Assembly (NCBI GenBank): GCA_036406595.1
Contig: DASXAR010000005.1
Span: 1-39,866, forward strand
DNA length: 39,866 bases
From: VRUE01 sp036406595
GTDB taxonomy: Bacteria > Actinomycetota > Thermoleophilia > Solirubrobacterales > 70-9
Direction: 5' to 3'
Of the stretch, positions 30,821 through 38,999 are shown one piece after another. Every line of letters starts with the position of its first letter. Position 1 is the stretch's first letter. Below the pieces are notes generated by a model. The model was given only the letters and a program-made list of their open reading frames with translations, was not told the DNA's origin and made no database searches. The translations under genes and the position numbers were made by a program.

Positions 30821-31471
30821 TCAGCCGCGGGAGCCCGAGCCCCAATAGAACGGGCCGGCGGTCTGGCTGACCCTGATCTGCCAACCCTTTTCGGTCAGGC
30901 GGCGCTCCAGGCCGGTAGTCGTGTGTGGCACCTTCACCACCCGAAACTCGCTCCCCCGCTCGAGCCGCCGCCGGATCGTCGTCGACGACTCCCCCTCGAT
31001 CAGCTCGTCCGGGGTTCTGTATGCGTCGTCGGCGAAGAAGACTCGGCCCTGCGGAGTGAGGCACTCGGCGACCAGCGACCAGAAGGAGTCGAAGCGCTCC
31101 GGCGGCACATGGGAGAGCCAGAACCCGAAGAAGACGACGTCATACGCGCGCTCCGGCCGCCAGTGAAATATGTCCGCTTTGACGAAGTGGGCCCTGGGAT
31201 CGTCCGCGACCCGATCTGACGCGATCGCCAGCATCTCGGGGGAGGCGTCGATCGCCGTCACGCTCCGGGCGTGGCGAAGCAGCTGCTCGGTCCAAATGCC
31301 CGTCCCGCACGCGATCTCGAGCACGTCGCCATCCGGCCCGAAGGAGTCGAGGGCGTGCTCGAGTTCGTCGCCGCCCGGGAGATCGAGCGCGCCGGCCTCG
31401 TACTCCGGCGCCCGAGCCCGGTAATAGGAGATCTGCTCCGAGAGCAGATCCTCAACCTCATCGCCCTTCAC
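30821..31471 (-). CDS. Class I SAM-dependent methyltransferase
   Basis: A 216-residue protein with the Rossmann methyltransferase order: motif I VLEIACGTGIWTEQLL near 48-63, acidic residue in VTAIDASPEML near 70-80, HFVKADIFHW near 95-105 and VVFFGFWLSHVPPERFDSF near 115. The end is GLERRLTEKGWQIRVSQTAG, common in small-molecule methyltransferases. The substrate is unknown. The GTG start lacks a ribosome binding site but has GATAAT seven bases upstream. It converges on the UPF0104-type gene with a 17-base gap, and its 5' neighbour on the same strand lies after it. Confidence 0.9.
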   Translation of the reverse strand: MKGDEVEDLLSEQISYYRARAPEYEAGALDLPGGDELEHALDSFGPDGDVLEIACGTGIWTEQLLRHARSVTAIDASPEMLAIASDRVADDPRAHFVKADIFHWRPERAYDVVFFGFWLSHVPPERFDSFWSLVAECLTPQGRVFFADDAYRTPDELIEGESSTTIRRRLERGSEFRVVKVPHTTTGLERRLTEKGWQIRVSQTAGPFYWGSGSRG

Positions 31472-31484
31472 GGCGAGAATTATC
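31472..31484 (-). promoter_or_regulatory. -10 box for a leaderless methyltransferase message
   Basis: GATAAT (31484-31479, minus strand), one base from the -10 consensus, then seven bases, then the GTG start. It is the best -10 in the window. Confidence 0.55.
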
Positions 31485-31517
31485 TCGGATCGTCTCGAGC
31501 GGGACCTTGCGGATCGC

Positions 31518-32795
31518 CTAGAGGGGGATGCGGGCGGCGAGCAGGAGCGCGGTGAGTGCGAAGACTCCCGCGACCAGGCGTTCGTCCCGGGAGAGGGCGG
31601 CGAAGGGCAGCGCCCAGACGACGTACCAGGGAAGCAGCCAGGCGGAGGCGAGCAGGAGGCCCAGGGCCGCCCAGCCGGTGGCCCGGATCCAGTCGCCGCC
31701 TCGCCACACGCCGAGCAATAGGTAGGCCAGAAGGCCCAGGAAGGCGAGCAGGGCGACGCTTCGAACCGCGTCGACGTCGAGGTTCAGGGCCTCCGAGAGG
31801 AGGTTGGGAATGCTGAAGCTGCTGACCCGCCCCTGGTTCTCACCGGCGACCGAGAGGGAGTCGAGGGCGTGCGGGCCGAAGGCGACGAGCGCAGCGGCAG
31901 CGATCGCCGCCAGGGCCGCCGCCCCGCCGGCGAGCAGGCGTCCGCGGCGGGCCGCGGCGAGCAGCGCGAAGGGGGCGGCGAAGAGGGCGCTCAGCTTCAG
32001 CGCGGCGGCCGAGGCGAGGGCCGCCCCTCCGGCCCGCTCGCGAAGGGCCAGGACACCCGCGCAGCCCGCGGTCAGCAGGAGGACCATGGTCGCGTCGTTG
32101 TGGGCGCCGCCGACGACGTGGACGAGGACCAGCGGGTTGAGCGCCACCATCACGAAGCCGCGCTTCGGGTCGATCCCCCGCGCCGGCGCGATGCGCGCAA
32201 CCAGCGACGCGAGGGCCAGGACCGATGCCGCCGCCGCCCCCTTAAGGGCCCAGAGGGCCGCCGGGACCGAGAGCAGCGCCAGGGGGTAGGTGAGGAGGGT
32301 GAAGAGCGGCCCGTATGCGCTGGTGGAATCGGTCCAGCCGACGTAGGAAAAGGCGGCGTCGGCGGGCAGCGCCTCCGGGACGTGCGTGTAGGGGTTGAGG
32401 CCGTGGACCGCCCCGAGCCGCGCGTAGTCGATGTAGCTGAACACGTCGGCCGAGAGCAGCGGAGGGGCAAGCGCGAAGGCGGCGACGAGCAGGAGCGCGA
32501 CGGAACGGATCAGCCGGCGGTCAAGCGCCGGCGCGGCGAGGAAGACGCAGAGATGGGCGACGAAGGCGACCCAGAGGAGCCCGTAATAGGCGCCCGGCGC
32601 GACCCCGAGCCCGGCGCCGTAGAGCCCCAGGAGCCAGCTCGGCTCGCCTCCCGCGGCGGCGGGCACGAGGCCGGGGCCCGGGGCCGCCAGCGGTGCCGCG
32701 ACCGCGACGAGCACGCCGAGCCCGACGACGCCGAGGGCACGCCGGGCCCCGGCCGGTCTAGCCGCCAGACCCCACGCCCCCGCTCGGGACCCCAC
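31518..32795 (-). CDS. GT-C type membrane glycosyltransferase (GT87/mannosyltransferase-like)
   Basis: A protein of about 425 residues with ten or more hydrophobic helices. DVFSYIDYARLGAVHGLNPY near 120-140 carries an acidic residue in the first large loop, as in polyprenyl-phosphate-sugar-dependent transferases. YGPLFTLLTYPLAL, NPLVLVHVVGGAHNDATMVL and AALKLSALFAAPFALL are typical of actinobacterial GT87/MptB-like enzymes. It probably moves a mannose or other hexose from a lipid carrier onto an envelope glycan or lipid. The start is uncertain: I take the GTG at 32795 with GGAAGG upstream, which overlaps the end of the penicillin-binding protein gene by 38 bases; an ATG at 32891 is also in frame. 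Confidence 0.85.
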   Translation of the reverse strand: MGSRAGAWGLAARPAGARRALGVVGLGVLVAVAAPLAAPGPGLVPAAAGGEPSWLLGLYGAGLGVAPGAYYGLLWVAFVAHLCVFLAAPALDRRLIRSVALLLVAAFALAPPLLSADVFSYIDYARLGAVHGLNPYTHVPEALPADAAFSYVGWTDSTSAYGPLFTLLTYPLALLSVPAALWALKGAAAASVLALASLVARIAPARGIDPKRGFVMVALNPLVLVHVVGGAHNDATMVLLLTAGCAGVLALRERAGGAALASAAALKLSALFAAPFALLAAARRGRLLAGGAAALAAIAAAALVAFGPHALDSLSVAGENQGRVSSFSIPNLLSEALNLDVDAVRSVALLAFLGLLAYLLLGVWRGGDWIRATGWAALGLLLASAWLLPWYVVWALPFAALSRDERLVAGVFALTALLLAARIPL

Positions 32796-34902
32796 CGCCC
32801 ACCTTCCCCGCGGGGGCCGGGGGAGGCGAGGGAGTCGGTTCCTGCCCGACCCCTGGCGCGTAGGCGTTCGGATCGTAGTTGCTCGGGTCATAGCCTCCGA
32901 CCGCGGCCTGGCCCGGCCGTTCGCCGCCCTTCCCCTCTTCCCCGGAATCGCGACCGGCGGAGGGGCTGGATTGGCTGAAGTGCCCGTAGAAGGGCGCCCA
33001 GGTGATCGGCGTCTTCGGTTTCTCGTATTCCTCGCAGGGAACACCAGCGTTGGCATAGAGCGAGTGCCAGATTTCGGCCGGAAAGGTTCCGCCGAACACG
33101 GTCGTCCCGTGGACGCTCGTCATCTCGATGTCGTTCGACTGGGGATACCCGACCCAGACGACGGTCGCGAGGTTCGGCTGGTAGCCGGCGAACCAGGCGT
33201 CGGTGTAGTTGTCGGTCGTGCCGGTCTTCCCGGCCTGTCCGGCGCACCCGGTGTAGGCGGCGGTCCCCGTCCCTTCGGTGATGTTGTCGTGGAGGAGGCG
33301 GGTGACCTCGTATGCGACGGCTTCGGAGACGACCCGCCTCGACCCGGCCCGTTCGGGCCTCTCGACCCGGCCGTCCGGGAAGAGGACCTTGCGGATCGCG
33401 ACCGGCCTGCGGTGGATGCCTTCGCCGGCGAGGGTCGCGTAGGCGTCGGCCATCTCCAGCGGCGAGACTCCGACCCGGAGGCCCCCGATCCCCTCGGCGG
33501 GGATGCCGTCGAGTTCGGATTCGATTCCTAGCGATTTCGCCGTCGCCGCCACGTTTGCCGGCCCGACGTCGAGATCGAGCTGGGCGAAGACCGTGTTGTC
33601 GGATGCGACCGTCGCCTGCTGGAGGTTGATCGTTCCCTGATAGCCCTCGTCGGCGGTGTGGACTTCCCAGTGCCCCCACCTCGGCAGGTCGAGGTCGAGC
33701 GGTTTCGAGGTGTAGTAGGTCGAGTAGGGATCGATTCCCTGCTTGATCGCCGTCGTCAGCACGAAGGCCTTGAACGTGGACCCCGGCTGCCGATGTCCCT
33801 GGGCCGCGAGATTGAACTGGCTCTGTTCGTAGTTGGAGCTGCTGACCATCGCCCTGATGTAGCCGGTCCGTGGGTCGACCGAGACCAGCGCCGAGGAGGG
33901 GTCTTCCGAATAGGGCAGCGCCGAGCGCATCGCCTCCAGGCCGATCCGCTGCAGCTCGGGATCGATCGTCGTGTACACGCGCAGCCCGCCCTTGCGCACC
34001 GTCTCGACGCCGTACTTCTCGATCAGCTTCTCCTCGACGTAGTCGAAGAAGTAGGGCTGGCGGCGCTTGAAGTAGGTGTCGGAGAGGCGCAGCTCGAGGC
34101 CCCGCCGCCTCGCCGCCGCCGCGCGTGCCGGAGAGATGTAGCCGAGCGAGGCCATCTTGTCGAGCACCTCGTCCCGGCGTGCTCTCGCTTCCCTCGGCTT
34201 GAGGACCGGGTTGTACTCGGAGGGTGCCTGCGGCAGGCCGGCAAGCAGTGCCGCCTGCTCCAGGTCGAGCTTCCAGACCGGCCTCGAGAAGTAGATCCGC
34301 GAGGCGGCCTGGACGCCGACCGCGGTCGTCCCGTCGATCGTCCCGTAGGAGGCGCTGTTCAGGTAGCGCCCGAGGATCTGTTCCTTCGTGTACTTCTTCT
34401 CGTACTCGGTCGCCAGCTGCGCCTCCTGGATCTTCCGCTCGATGCTCCGCTTCGGATCCTTGATGCAGAGGTTCCGCATCAGCTGCATCGTGATCGTCGA
34501 GCCGCCCTGGACGATTTCGCCGGCCTCGAGGTTCGCGACCAGGGCGCGGATCCCCCCTTCGTAGTCGACCCCGTTGTGCTCGTAGAAGCGCTCGTCCTCG
34601 ATCGCCACCGTCGCCTGCTTGAGCCGATCAGGGACGCGGTCCACGGCAACCGGGGAGCGCGCTTCTTCGGAGGCGACGTAGCCGAGACGGCTGCCGTCGG
34701 CCGCGAAGAGGATCGAGTTGCCGCTCCGCTCGATCGTGCGGCACGAGGAGAGAGGCGGCGCCTGCGCCGCAACGTCGAGCACCCAGGAGGTCACGACGAC
34801 CACCGCCAGCGCCACGAGCGCCGCGGCGCCGAACCCGACGAAGAGCAGCTTGCTTGCGGCGCCGCCGCGCCGGCGGTGACGTCGGCGATTGCGCTGCGTC
34901 AT
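32758..34902 (-). CDS. Class A penicillin-binding protein (transglycosylase/transpeptidase)
   Basis: A 714-residue peptidoglycan synthase. A short basic cytoplasmic part is followed by a membrane anchor near 18-42. The GT51 domain has EDERFYEHNGVD near 100, QGGSTITMQLMRNL and GRYLNSASYGT. The transpeptidase domain has the active serine in GSTFK near 380, SDN near 435 and KTGTT near 565. About 60 residues after the catalytic part are Pro/Gly/Ser-rich (for example PTPSPPPAPAGKVGGG), a common actinobacterial tail. The ATG lacks a ribosome binding site; TACGCT lies seven bases upstream. It overlaps the glycosyltransferase gene downstream, pointing to joint wall synthesis. Confidence 0.96.
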   Translation of the reverse strand: MTQRNRRRHRRRGGAASKLLFVGFGAAALVALAVVVVTSWVLDVAAQAPPLSSCRTIERSGNSILFAADGSRLGYVASEEARSPVAVDRVPDRLKQATVAIEDERFYEHNGVDYEGGIRALVANLEAGEIVQGGSTITMQLMRNLCIKDPKRSIERKIQEAQLATEYEKKYTKEQILGRYLNSASYGTIDGTTAVGVQAASRIYFSRPVWKLDLEQAALLAGLPQAPSEYNPVLKPREARARRDEVLDKMASLGYISPARAAAARRRGLELRLSDTYFKRRQPYFFDYVEEKLIEKYGVETVRKGGLRVYTTIDPELQRIGLEAMRSALPYSEDPSSALVSVDPRTGYIRAMVSSSNYEQSQFNLAAQGHRQPGSTFKAFVLTTAIKQGIDPYSTYYTSKPLDLDLPRWGHWEVHTADEGYQGTINLQQATVASDNTVFAQLDLDVGPANVAATAKSLGIESELDGIPAEGIGGLRVGVSPLEMADAYATLAGEGIHRRPVAIRKVLFPDGRVERPERAGSRRVVSEAVAYEVTRLLHDNITEGTGTAAYTGCAGQAGKTGTTDNYTDAWFAGYQPNLATVVWVGYPQSNDIEMTSVHGTTVFGGTFPAEIWHSLYANAGVPCEEYEKPKTPITWAPFYGHFSQSSPSAGRDSGEEGKGGERPGQAAVGGYDPSNYDPNAYAPGVGQEPTPSPPPAPAGKVGGGVPSGGVGSGG

Positions 34903-34915
34903 CGGGAAAAGCGTA
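34903..34915 (-). promoter_or_regulatory. -10 box for a leaderless penicillin-binding protein message
   Basis: TACGCT (34915-34910, minus strand), then seven bases, then the ATG start; no ribosome binding site is seen. Confidence 0.45.
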
Positions 34916-34919
34916 CTTC

Positions 34920-34934
34920 GCCCCCGCCGGGGGC
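34920..34934 (-). terminator. GC hairpin directly after the MscS-type stop codon
   Basis: GCCCCC (34920-34925), loop GCC, GGGGGC (34929-34934). On the minus strand it begins at the base after the TGA. There is no T-run. It also lies just upstream of the -10 box of the penicillin-binding protein gene, so it could separate the two transcripts. Confidence 0.5.
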
Positions 34935-35351
34935 TCAGGCCTTGGTGTCGCCGCTGGAGAGGTTGTGGAGGACGCCTTCGACCAGGAGCTGGTTCGGGAT
35001 CACGACCGAGCTCCCGTCGCCGGGGTCGACGTACGTGTAGGAGAGGGTGATGTCGATCACCCGCCCCTCGATCTCCTCGAACCGGATGCGGTCGCCGATG
35101 CTGATCGGTTGCGAGACGGCCAGCTGCACCCCCGCGACCATGTTTCCAAGGGTGTGCTGAGCGGCGAAGCCGACGATCGCGGCGAGGACGGCGGTCGAGG
35201 CGAGGATTCCCGTGGCGAGCCGCTTGAACTCGGTGAACTGGCTGAGCGCGATCGCGGCGACGACCAGGAACACGATCAGCACGACGAGCTGCCGCAGGAA
35301 GCGCAGACGCGTCCGGGTGGACCGCGAGACCTGTGAGACTGCCGCCCTCAT
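34935..35351 (-). CDS. Very small MscS-type mechanosensitive channel protein
   Basis: A 138-residue protein, about half the usual MscS length. One hydrophobic helix lies near 20-38, then the pore-like helix with TAVLAAIVGFAAQHTLGNMV near 55-75, followed by the beta domain SQPISIGDRIRFEEIEGRVI, IPNQLLVEGVLHNLS and an abrupt end. The first two sensor helices and the C-terminal alpha/beta cage of MscS are missing. The ATG at 35351 fits TAGTTT seven bases upstream; a TTG at 35360 lies inside that -10. Its ATG overlaps that of the divergent CPBP gene in the four bases CATG. It may gate small ion flow under osmotic stress or act only as a regulator. Confidence 0.85.
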   Translation of the reverse strand: MRAAVSQVSRSTRTRLRFLRQLVVLIVFLVVAAIALSQFTEFKRLATGILASTAVLAAIVGFAAQHTLGNMVAGVQLAVSQPISIGDRIRFEEIEGRVIDITLSYTYVDPGDGSSVVIPNQLLVEGVLHNLSSGDTKA

Positions 35352-36051
35352 GGACGCCAAACTAGCCGCCGAGGAGGTCGAGCAGGGCTCAGAGCGGTTC
35401 CCCTACGCGACCTGGGGCCCGGGCGCGGCGATTCTCGGTCTCTTCGTCGCTCTCAGCGCCCAGGTCTTCCTCGCCACCCCGGTAGCCATCGTGGAAGGCG
35501 GCGGCGGGGACCAGAGCACCGCGGCCAACATCGCCCTGCAGCTGATCACGGCCGCTACCTTCTTCGTCGCACCGTTCGTCGTCGCCTCGATCAGGGGGGC
35601 GAGCGGCGAGGAGGCGATGCGCCGCCTCGGGCTGCGGCGGTTCGGCAGCGCTGCGGTGCCCTGGATGGGCGTCGCGGTGGGCGTCTATCTCGCCTTCACG
35701 GCGGCCTACGTGGCGATCGTCGGCGAACCCGACCAGAAGGACATCGCCGAAGACTTCGGCCCGGTCGCGTTCCAGATCGTCCTGATCGTCCTCGCCGCGC
35801 CGATCAGCGAGGAGATCTGCTTCCGGGGGATGCTCTTCGGCGGCTTCAGGGAGCGGATGTCGACGATCCCGGCCGCGCTGATCAGCGGGACGATCTTCGG
35901 CGCGCTGCACTTCTCCGGAGGGGTCAGCGTGGTGCCGCCCCTGATCGTCTTCGGCTTCGTCCTCGCGCTTCTCTACGAGCGGACCGGCTCGATCGTTCCA
36001 GGCATCATTCTCCACATGCTCAACAACGCCGTCGTCCTGCTCGGGCAGTGA
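35350..36051 (+). CDS. CPBP-family intramembrane metalloprotease
   Basis: A 233-residue membrane protein with about six hydrophobic helices. All three motifs of the CAAX/bacteriocin-processing (ABI) family are present: EEICFRG with the Glu pair at residues 154-155, FGALHFSG near 180, and HMLNN near 222. These residues bind metal and water in characterised members such as Rce1. The ATG at 35350 is the first good start; no ribosome binding site or -10 box is evident, and the start codon shares bases with that of the divergent MscS-type gene. The target is unknown. The downstream L,D-transpeptidase gene may be coupled to it. Confidence 0.9.
   Translation: MDAKLAAEEVEQGSERFPYATWGPGAAILGLFVALSAQVFLATPVAIVEGGGGDQSTAANIALQLITAATFFVAPFVVASIRGASGEEAMRRLGLRRFGSAAVPWMGVAVGVYLAFTAAYVAIVGEPDQKDIAEDFGPVAFQIVLIVLAAPISEEICFRGMLFGGFRERMSTIPAALISGTIFGALHFSGGVSVVPPLIVFGFVLALLYERTGSIVPGIILHMLNNAVVLLGQ
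35352..35364 (-). promoter_or_regulatory. -10 box for a leaderless MscS-type message
   Basis: TAGTTT (35364-35359, minus strand), then seven bases, then the ATG at 35351. The element lies inside the first codons of the divergent CPBP gene. Confidence 0.4.
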
Positions 36052-36080
36052 TCCGCGTCATCGGGCAGAATGCCGCCCCG

Positions 36081-37043
36081 ATGATGCGCCGTCTCGTCCC
36101 GATGATGGCTCTCGCCATCGGCCTGGCGGCGCCGGCCGGTGCCCTGGCGGCCGGCAACGGCTCCGCTCGCCCGGTCCCCGACGCGACGGTGAAGATCACC
36201 CGCATCGGGCACCTGCACGGTGGCAGCGCCCGCATCTACAGCACCGTCCCTGTGATCGGCTCGGTGCGGCCCTTCGTGAGCGGCCAGAAGGTGAAGGTCT
36301 CCTTCTACGTCAACGGCGGCCGGGTCGAGCGGAAGACCGTGAGGGTCAGGAAGGGAAAGCGCGGCGGCGGTGAGTTCCGGGCGCGGATTCGGATCGATCG
36401 GGCGGGCAGGTACGCGGTCAGCGCCAGGCACGTCGCGACGGCGAGGCAGGGAGGCGACAGCACGGTGCGCAAGAGCTGGCGGGTCAGCTTTCCGGCCCTC
36501 CACCGCGGACAGTGCGGCGACGTCGTCGTCGGCTTCAAGAAGGCGATGCGCAAGCTCGGCTACATCGTCAACAGCGGTCGCTGCTTCGGGGAAAAGACCG
36601 GCCGGGGAGTCCTCGCCTACCGCAAAGTCAACCGCCTCGCCCGCAGCTCGCGCGCCGGCAAGGGACTGGTCAAGCGGGTCTTCGCCGGGAAGGGCGCCTA
36701 CAGGGTCCTCCATCCCGCCGCCGGCGAACACGTCGAGGCGCCTCTCTCCAGGCAGGTGCTGGTCTTCGCCAAGGGAGACAAACCCTTCGCCGTATATCCC
36801 GTTTCCTCGGGCAAGTCCTCGACCCCGACGGTGACCGGCCATTTCCACTTCATCCGCGCGGAACCCGGGTACAACTCGCACGGGATGTACTACTCGTTCT
36901 ACTTCTACGGGGGCTACGCGGTGCACGGCTACGAATCCGTGCCTGACTACCCCGCCAGCCACGGCTGCATTCGCACCTTCATCGCCGATCAGCCGGAGAT
37001 CTTCGACCGCATCAACTACGGCGAGAGCATCTTCGTCTACTAG
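36081..37043 (+). CDS. L,D-transpeptidase (YkuD) with peptidoglycan-binding domain
   Basis: A 320-residue exported protein. The ATG at 36081 opens a signal peptide (MMRRLVPMMALAIG, ending near ALAAGN); an in-frame GTG at 36048 overlaps the CPBP stop and would add 11 residues. An Ig-like beta region follows (about 30-140), then a peptidoglycan-binding domain with CGDVVVGFKKAMRKLGY near 155. The YkuD domain at the C-terminus has VHGYESVPDYPASHGCIR, with the catalytic Cys and conserved His and Arg. These enzymes form 3-3 cross-links in peptidoglycan or attach proteins to it. It complements the penicillin-binding protein 1.2 kb away. Confidence 0.93.
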   Translation: MMRRLVPMMALAIGLAAPAGALAAGNGSARPVPDATVKITRIGHLHGGSARIYSTVPVIGSVRPFVSGQKVKVSFYVNGGRVERKTVRVRKGKRGGGEFRARIRIDRAGRYAVSARHVATARQGGDSTVRKSWRVSFPALHRGQCGDVVVGFKKAMRKLGYIVNSGRCFGEKTGRGVLAYRKVNRLARSSRAGKGLVKRVFAGKGAYRVLHPAAGEHVEAPLSRQVLVFAKGDKPFAVYPVSSGKSSTPTVTGHFHFIRAEPGYNSHGMYYSFYFYGGYAVHGYESVPDYPASHGCIRTFIADQPEIFDRINYGESIFVY

Positions 37044-37057
37044 GTGGGGATGGCGAG

Positions 37058-37453
37058 ATGATCGGCGAGAGGGCACTTCGCGTGATCCTGATCGTGATCG
37101 CCGCCTACCACGTCGTCACGGGGGCCCTGGCGCTGATCGCGCCCGACACCTTCTTCGACCAGATCGGCCACTACGGGATCGAGAACTCGCATTACGTCGG
37201 AGATGTGGGCGCCTTCCTGCTCGCTTACGGCGTCGCGATCGGCATCGCCGTCGTGCGCCCCTCGTGGCGGGCTCCGCTGCTATGGCTGGGGGCCGTCTGG
37301 TATGGGTTCCACGCGCTCAATCACGCCTTCGACACCGGCGAGGCGAAGAGCGAGGCCCGGGGCTGGAGCGACACGGTCCTGATCGCGATCGGGGCGGTCG
37401 GTGCCGGCTGGCTGGCGCGGGTGTCCGAACGGCAGAGGGAGGAGGAGGGATGA
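37058..37453 (+). CDS. Small four-helix membrane protein of unknown function
   Basis: A 131-residue protein with four hydrophobic helices near 6-26, 45-65, 72-90 and 103-120. Between them lie polar loops with FFDQIGHYGIENSHYVGDVG and YGFHALNHAFDTGEA. The conserved-looking His, Asp and Asn residues near helix ends resemble small DUF4345-like membrane proteins, but I cannot name a family with certainty. GGGGA lies upstream of the ATG. Its stop overlaps the start of the epimerase gene (ATGA), so the two are translated together. Confidence 0.8.
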   Translation: MIGERALRVILIVIAAYHVVTGALALIAPDTFFDQIGHYGIENSHYVGDVGAFLLAYGVAIGIAVVRPSWRAPLLWLGAVWYGFHALNHAFDTGEAKSEARGWSDTVLIAIGAVGAGWLARVSERQREEEG

Positions 37454-38382
37454 GAGTTTTCGTTGCGGGGGCAAGCGGTGCGATCGGGCGCCCGCTCGTC
37501 CGGCAGCTGGTCGAGGCGGGCCATGAGGTGACCGGAACCACGCGTCGGGAGGAGCGCGCGGAGAGGATCCGCGCCGCCGGCGCCACGGCGGTGGTCTGTG
37601 ACGTCTTCGATGCCGGGGCGCTCGGCCGCGCCGTCGCCGAGGCGGCCCCCGAGGTCGTCGTCAACGAGCTGACCAGCCTTCCGGAGGACTACAACCCCCG
37701 ACGTATCGACTACGGGCCCACAAACCGGGTCCGCGAAGAGGGTGGAGGCAACCTGATGTCAGCGGCCCTCGAGGCGGGCGCGCGGCGCTACGTGACCCAG
37801 AGCATCGCCTTTCTCTACGCGCCGGAGGGGGATTGGGTCAAGGACGAGGAGGGGCGGCCGTTCGAGGACGCGCCGGCGCCGTTCAACGAGGGAGTGGGGG
37901 CGATGCTCACCCATGAGCGACAGGTGCTGGGAACCGACGGGATCGAGGGCGTGGTTCTCCGCTACGGGCAGCTCTACGGCCCCGGGACCTATTACGCGCC
38001 CGGTGGGGCTCTCGCCCGGCAGGTCTGCAAACGACTTCTTCCGGTGATCGGACCGGGAACCGGAATGGCGTCGTTCATCCATGTCGAGGACGCGGCCGGC
38101 GCCACGGTTGCGGCACTCGACCGGGGCGCCCCCGGGATCTACAACGTCACCGACGACGAGCCGGCCCCGATGCACGAATGGCTTCCCGTCTACGCGCGGG
38201 CGATCGGAGCAAGACCGCCGCGCCACGTGCCGACCTGGCTGGCCCGCATCGTCGGGGGCAGGGCGGGGGTCCAGTTCGGCACTCAGCTGCGCGGTGCCTC
38301 CAACGCCAAGGCCAAGAGGGAGCTGGGATGGTCGCCCCGCTACGCCAGCTGGCGCCAGGGATTCGCCGACGCACACGGGTAG
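37450..38382 (+). CDS. NAD(P)-dependent epimerase/dehydratase-like protein (extended SDR)
   Basis: A 310-residue protein. The N-terminal nucleotide-binding motif is FVAGASGAIGRPLVRQL (G-x-x-G-x-x-G), followed by the acidic CDVFDAG. The catalytic region is YVTQSIAFLYAP near 115, and HERQVLG near 155 replaces the usual Y-x-x-x-K, so the active site is not classical. RYGQLYGPGTYYAPGG and SFIHVEDAAGATVAAL are typical of atypical SDRs acting on sugars or quinones. The ATG overlaps the stop of the membrane-protein gene, with GGAGG upstream. An in-frame extension back to 37264 lies inside the previous gene and is rejected. Confidence 0.9.
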   Translation: MRVFVAGASGAIGRPLVRQLVEAGHEVTGTTRREERAERIRAAGATAVVCDVFDAGALGRAVAEAAPEVVVNELTSLPEDYNPRRIDYGPTNRVREEGGGNLMSAALEAGARRYVTQSIAFLYAPEGDWVKDEEGRPFEDAPAPFNEGVGAMLTHERQVLGTDGIEGVVLRYGQLYGPGTYYAPGGALARQVCKRLLPVIGPGTGMASFIHVEDAAGATVAALDRGAPGIYNVTDDEPAPMHEWLPVYARAIGARPPRHVPTWLARIVGGRAGVQFGTQLRGASNAKAKRELGWSPRYASWRQGFADAHG

Positions 38383-38405
38383 CGCCGACCGCCCTCGCTC
38401 GAACA

Positions 38406-38419
38406 TAGGATGGGCGCCC
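38406..38419 (+). promoter_or_regulatory. -10 box for a leaderless pyrE message
   Basis: TAGGAT (38406-38411), then eight bases, then the GTG at 38420. AGGA inside it could alternatively serve as a ribosome binding site nine bases from the start. Confidence 0.4.
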
Positions 38420-38989
38420 GTGCCCGACCTCGACGCAGCCAGGAAGACTCTGCTCACCGAGCTGCGCGAGCACTCGCTGGTGCTCGGCGAGGTAACCCTC
38501 TCCAGCGGTGCCGTCGCCCAGTACTACGTCGATGCCCGCCGCGCCCTGCTCCGCCCCGCGGGATTCCTGGCGGCGGGGGAGCTGCTCGCGGCAGCCGCGG
38601 CAGAGTTCGGCGCGACGGCCGTGGGGGGCCCCGCGACCGCGGCGATCCCCCCCGCCTGCGCGGCGATCGCGGTTCCGGCAGGCCGCGGCCTGAGTGCCTT
38701 CTTCGTCCGGGGGGAGCGCAAGGAGCACGGGCTGCAGCGCTGGGTCGAGGGGCCGGTCGAAGCAGGTCAGCGCTGCCTCGTGGTCGAGGACACCGTGACG
38801 ACCGGCGGCTCCACCGCGCGGGCGCTGGAGCGGCTGCGCGAGGAGGGGCTCGACGTAGCGGCGGTGGTCGCCGTCGTCGATCGGCTCTCGGGCGGGGGCG
38901 ACAAAATCGAGGCGTCCGCGGAGGCTCCCTTCCGGTCGCTGTTCACGATCGACGAGATCTACCCCGAGCGGCCCGACCGAGCTGGCTAG
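38420..38989 (+). CDS. pyrE: Orotate phosphoribosyltransferase
   Basis: A 189-residue enzyme that makes orotidine 5'-phosphate from orotate and PRPP in pyrimidine synthesis. SGAVAQYYVDARRALLRP near 32-50 is the family's orotate/PRPP loop. FFVRGERKEHGLQRWVEG near 95-112 is the catalytic flexible loop with Lys and His, and CLVVEDTVTTGGSTARAL near 120-138 is the PRPP-binding signature. The true start is the GTG at 38420; the frame is open upstream into the epimerase gene. It ends TAG, which is also the beginning of the likely -10 box of the next gene. No other pyr genes are present. Confidence 0.95.
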   Translation: MPDLDAARKTLLTELREHSLVLGEVTLSSGAVAQYYVDARRALLRPAGFLAAGELLAAAAAEFGATAVGGPATAAIPPACAAIAVPAGRGLSAFFVRGERKEHGLQRWVEGPVEAGQRCLVVEDTVTTGGSTARALERLREEGLDVAAVVAVVDRLSGGGDKIEASAEAPFRSLFTIDEIYPERPDRAG

Positions 38990-38999
38990 GCTCCGAGGG
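38987..38999 (+). promoter_or_regulatory. -10 box for a leaderless YceH message, overlapping the pyrE stop
   Basis: TAGGCT (38987-38992), then seven bases, then the GTG at 39000. The first three bases are the pyrE stop codon. Same hexamer and spacing as before otsA. Confidence 0.45.
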
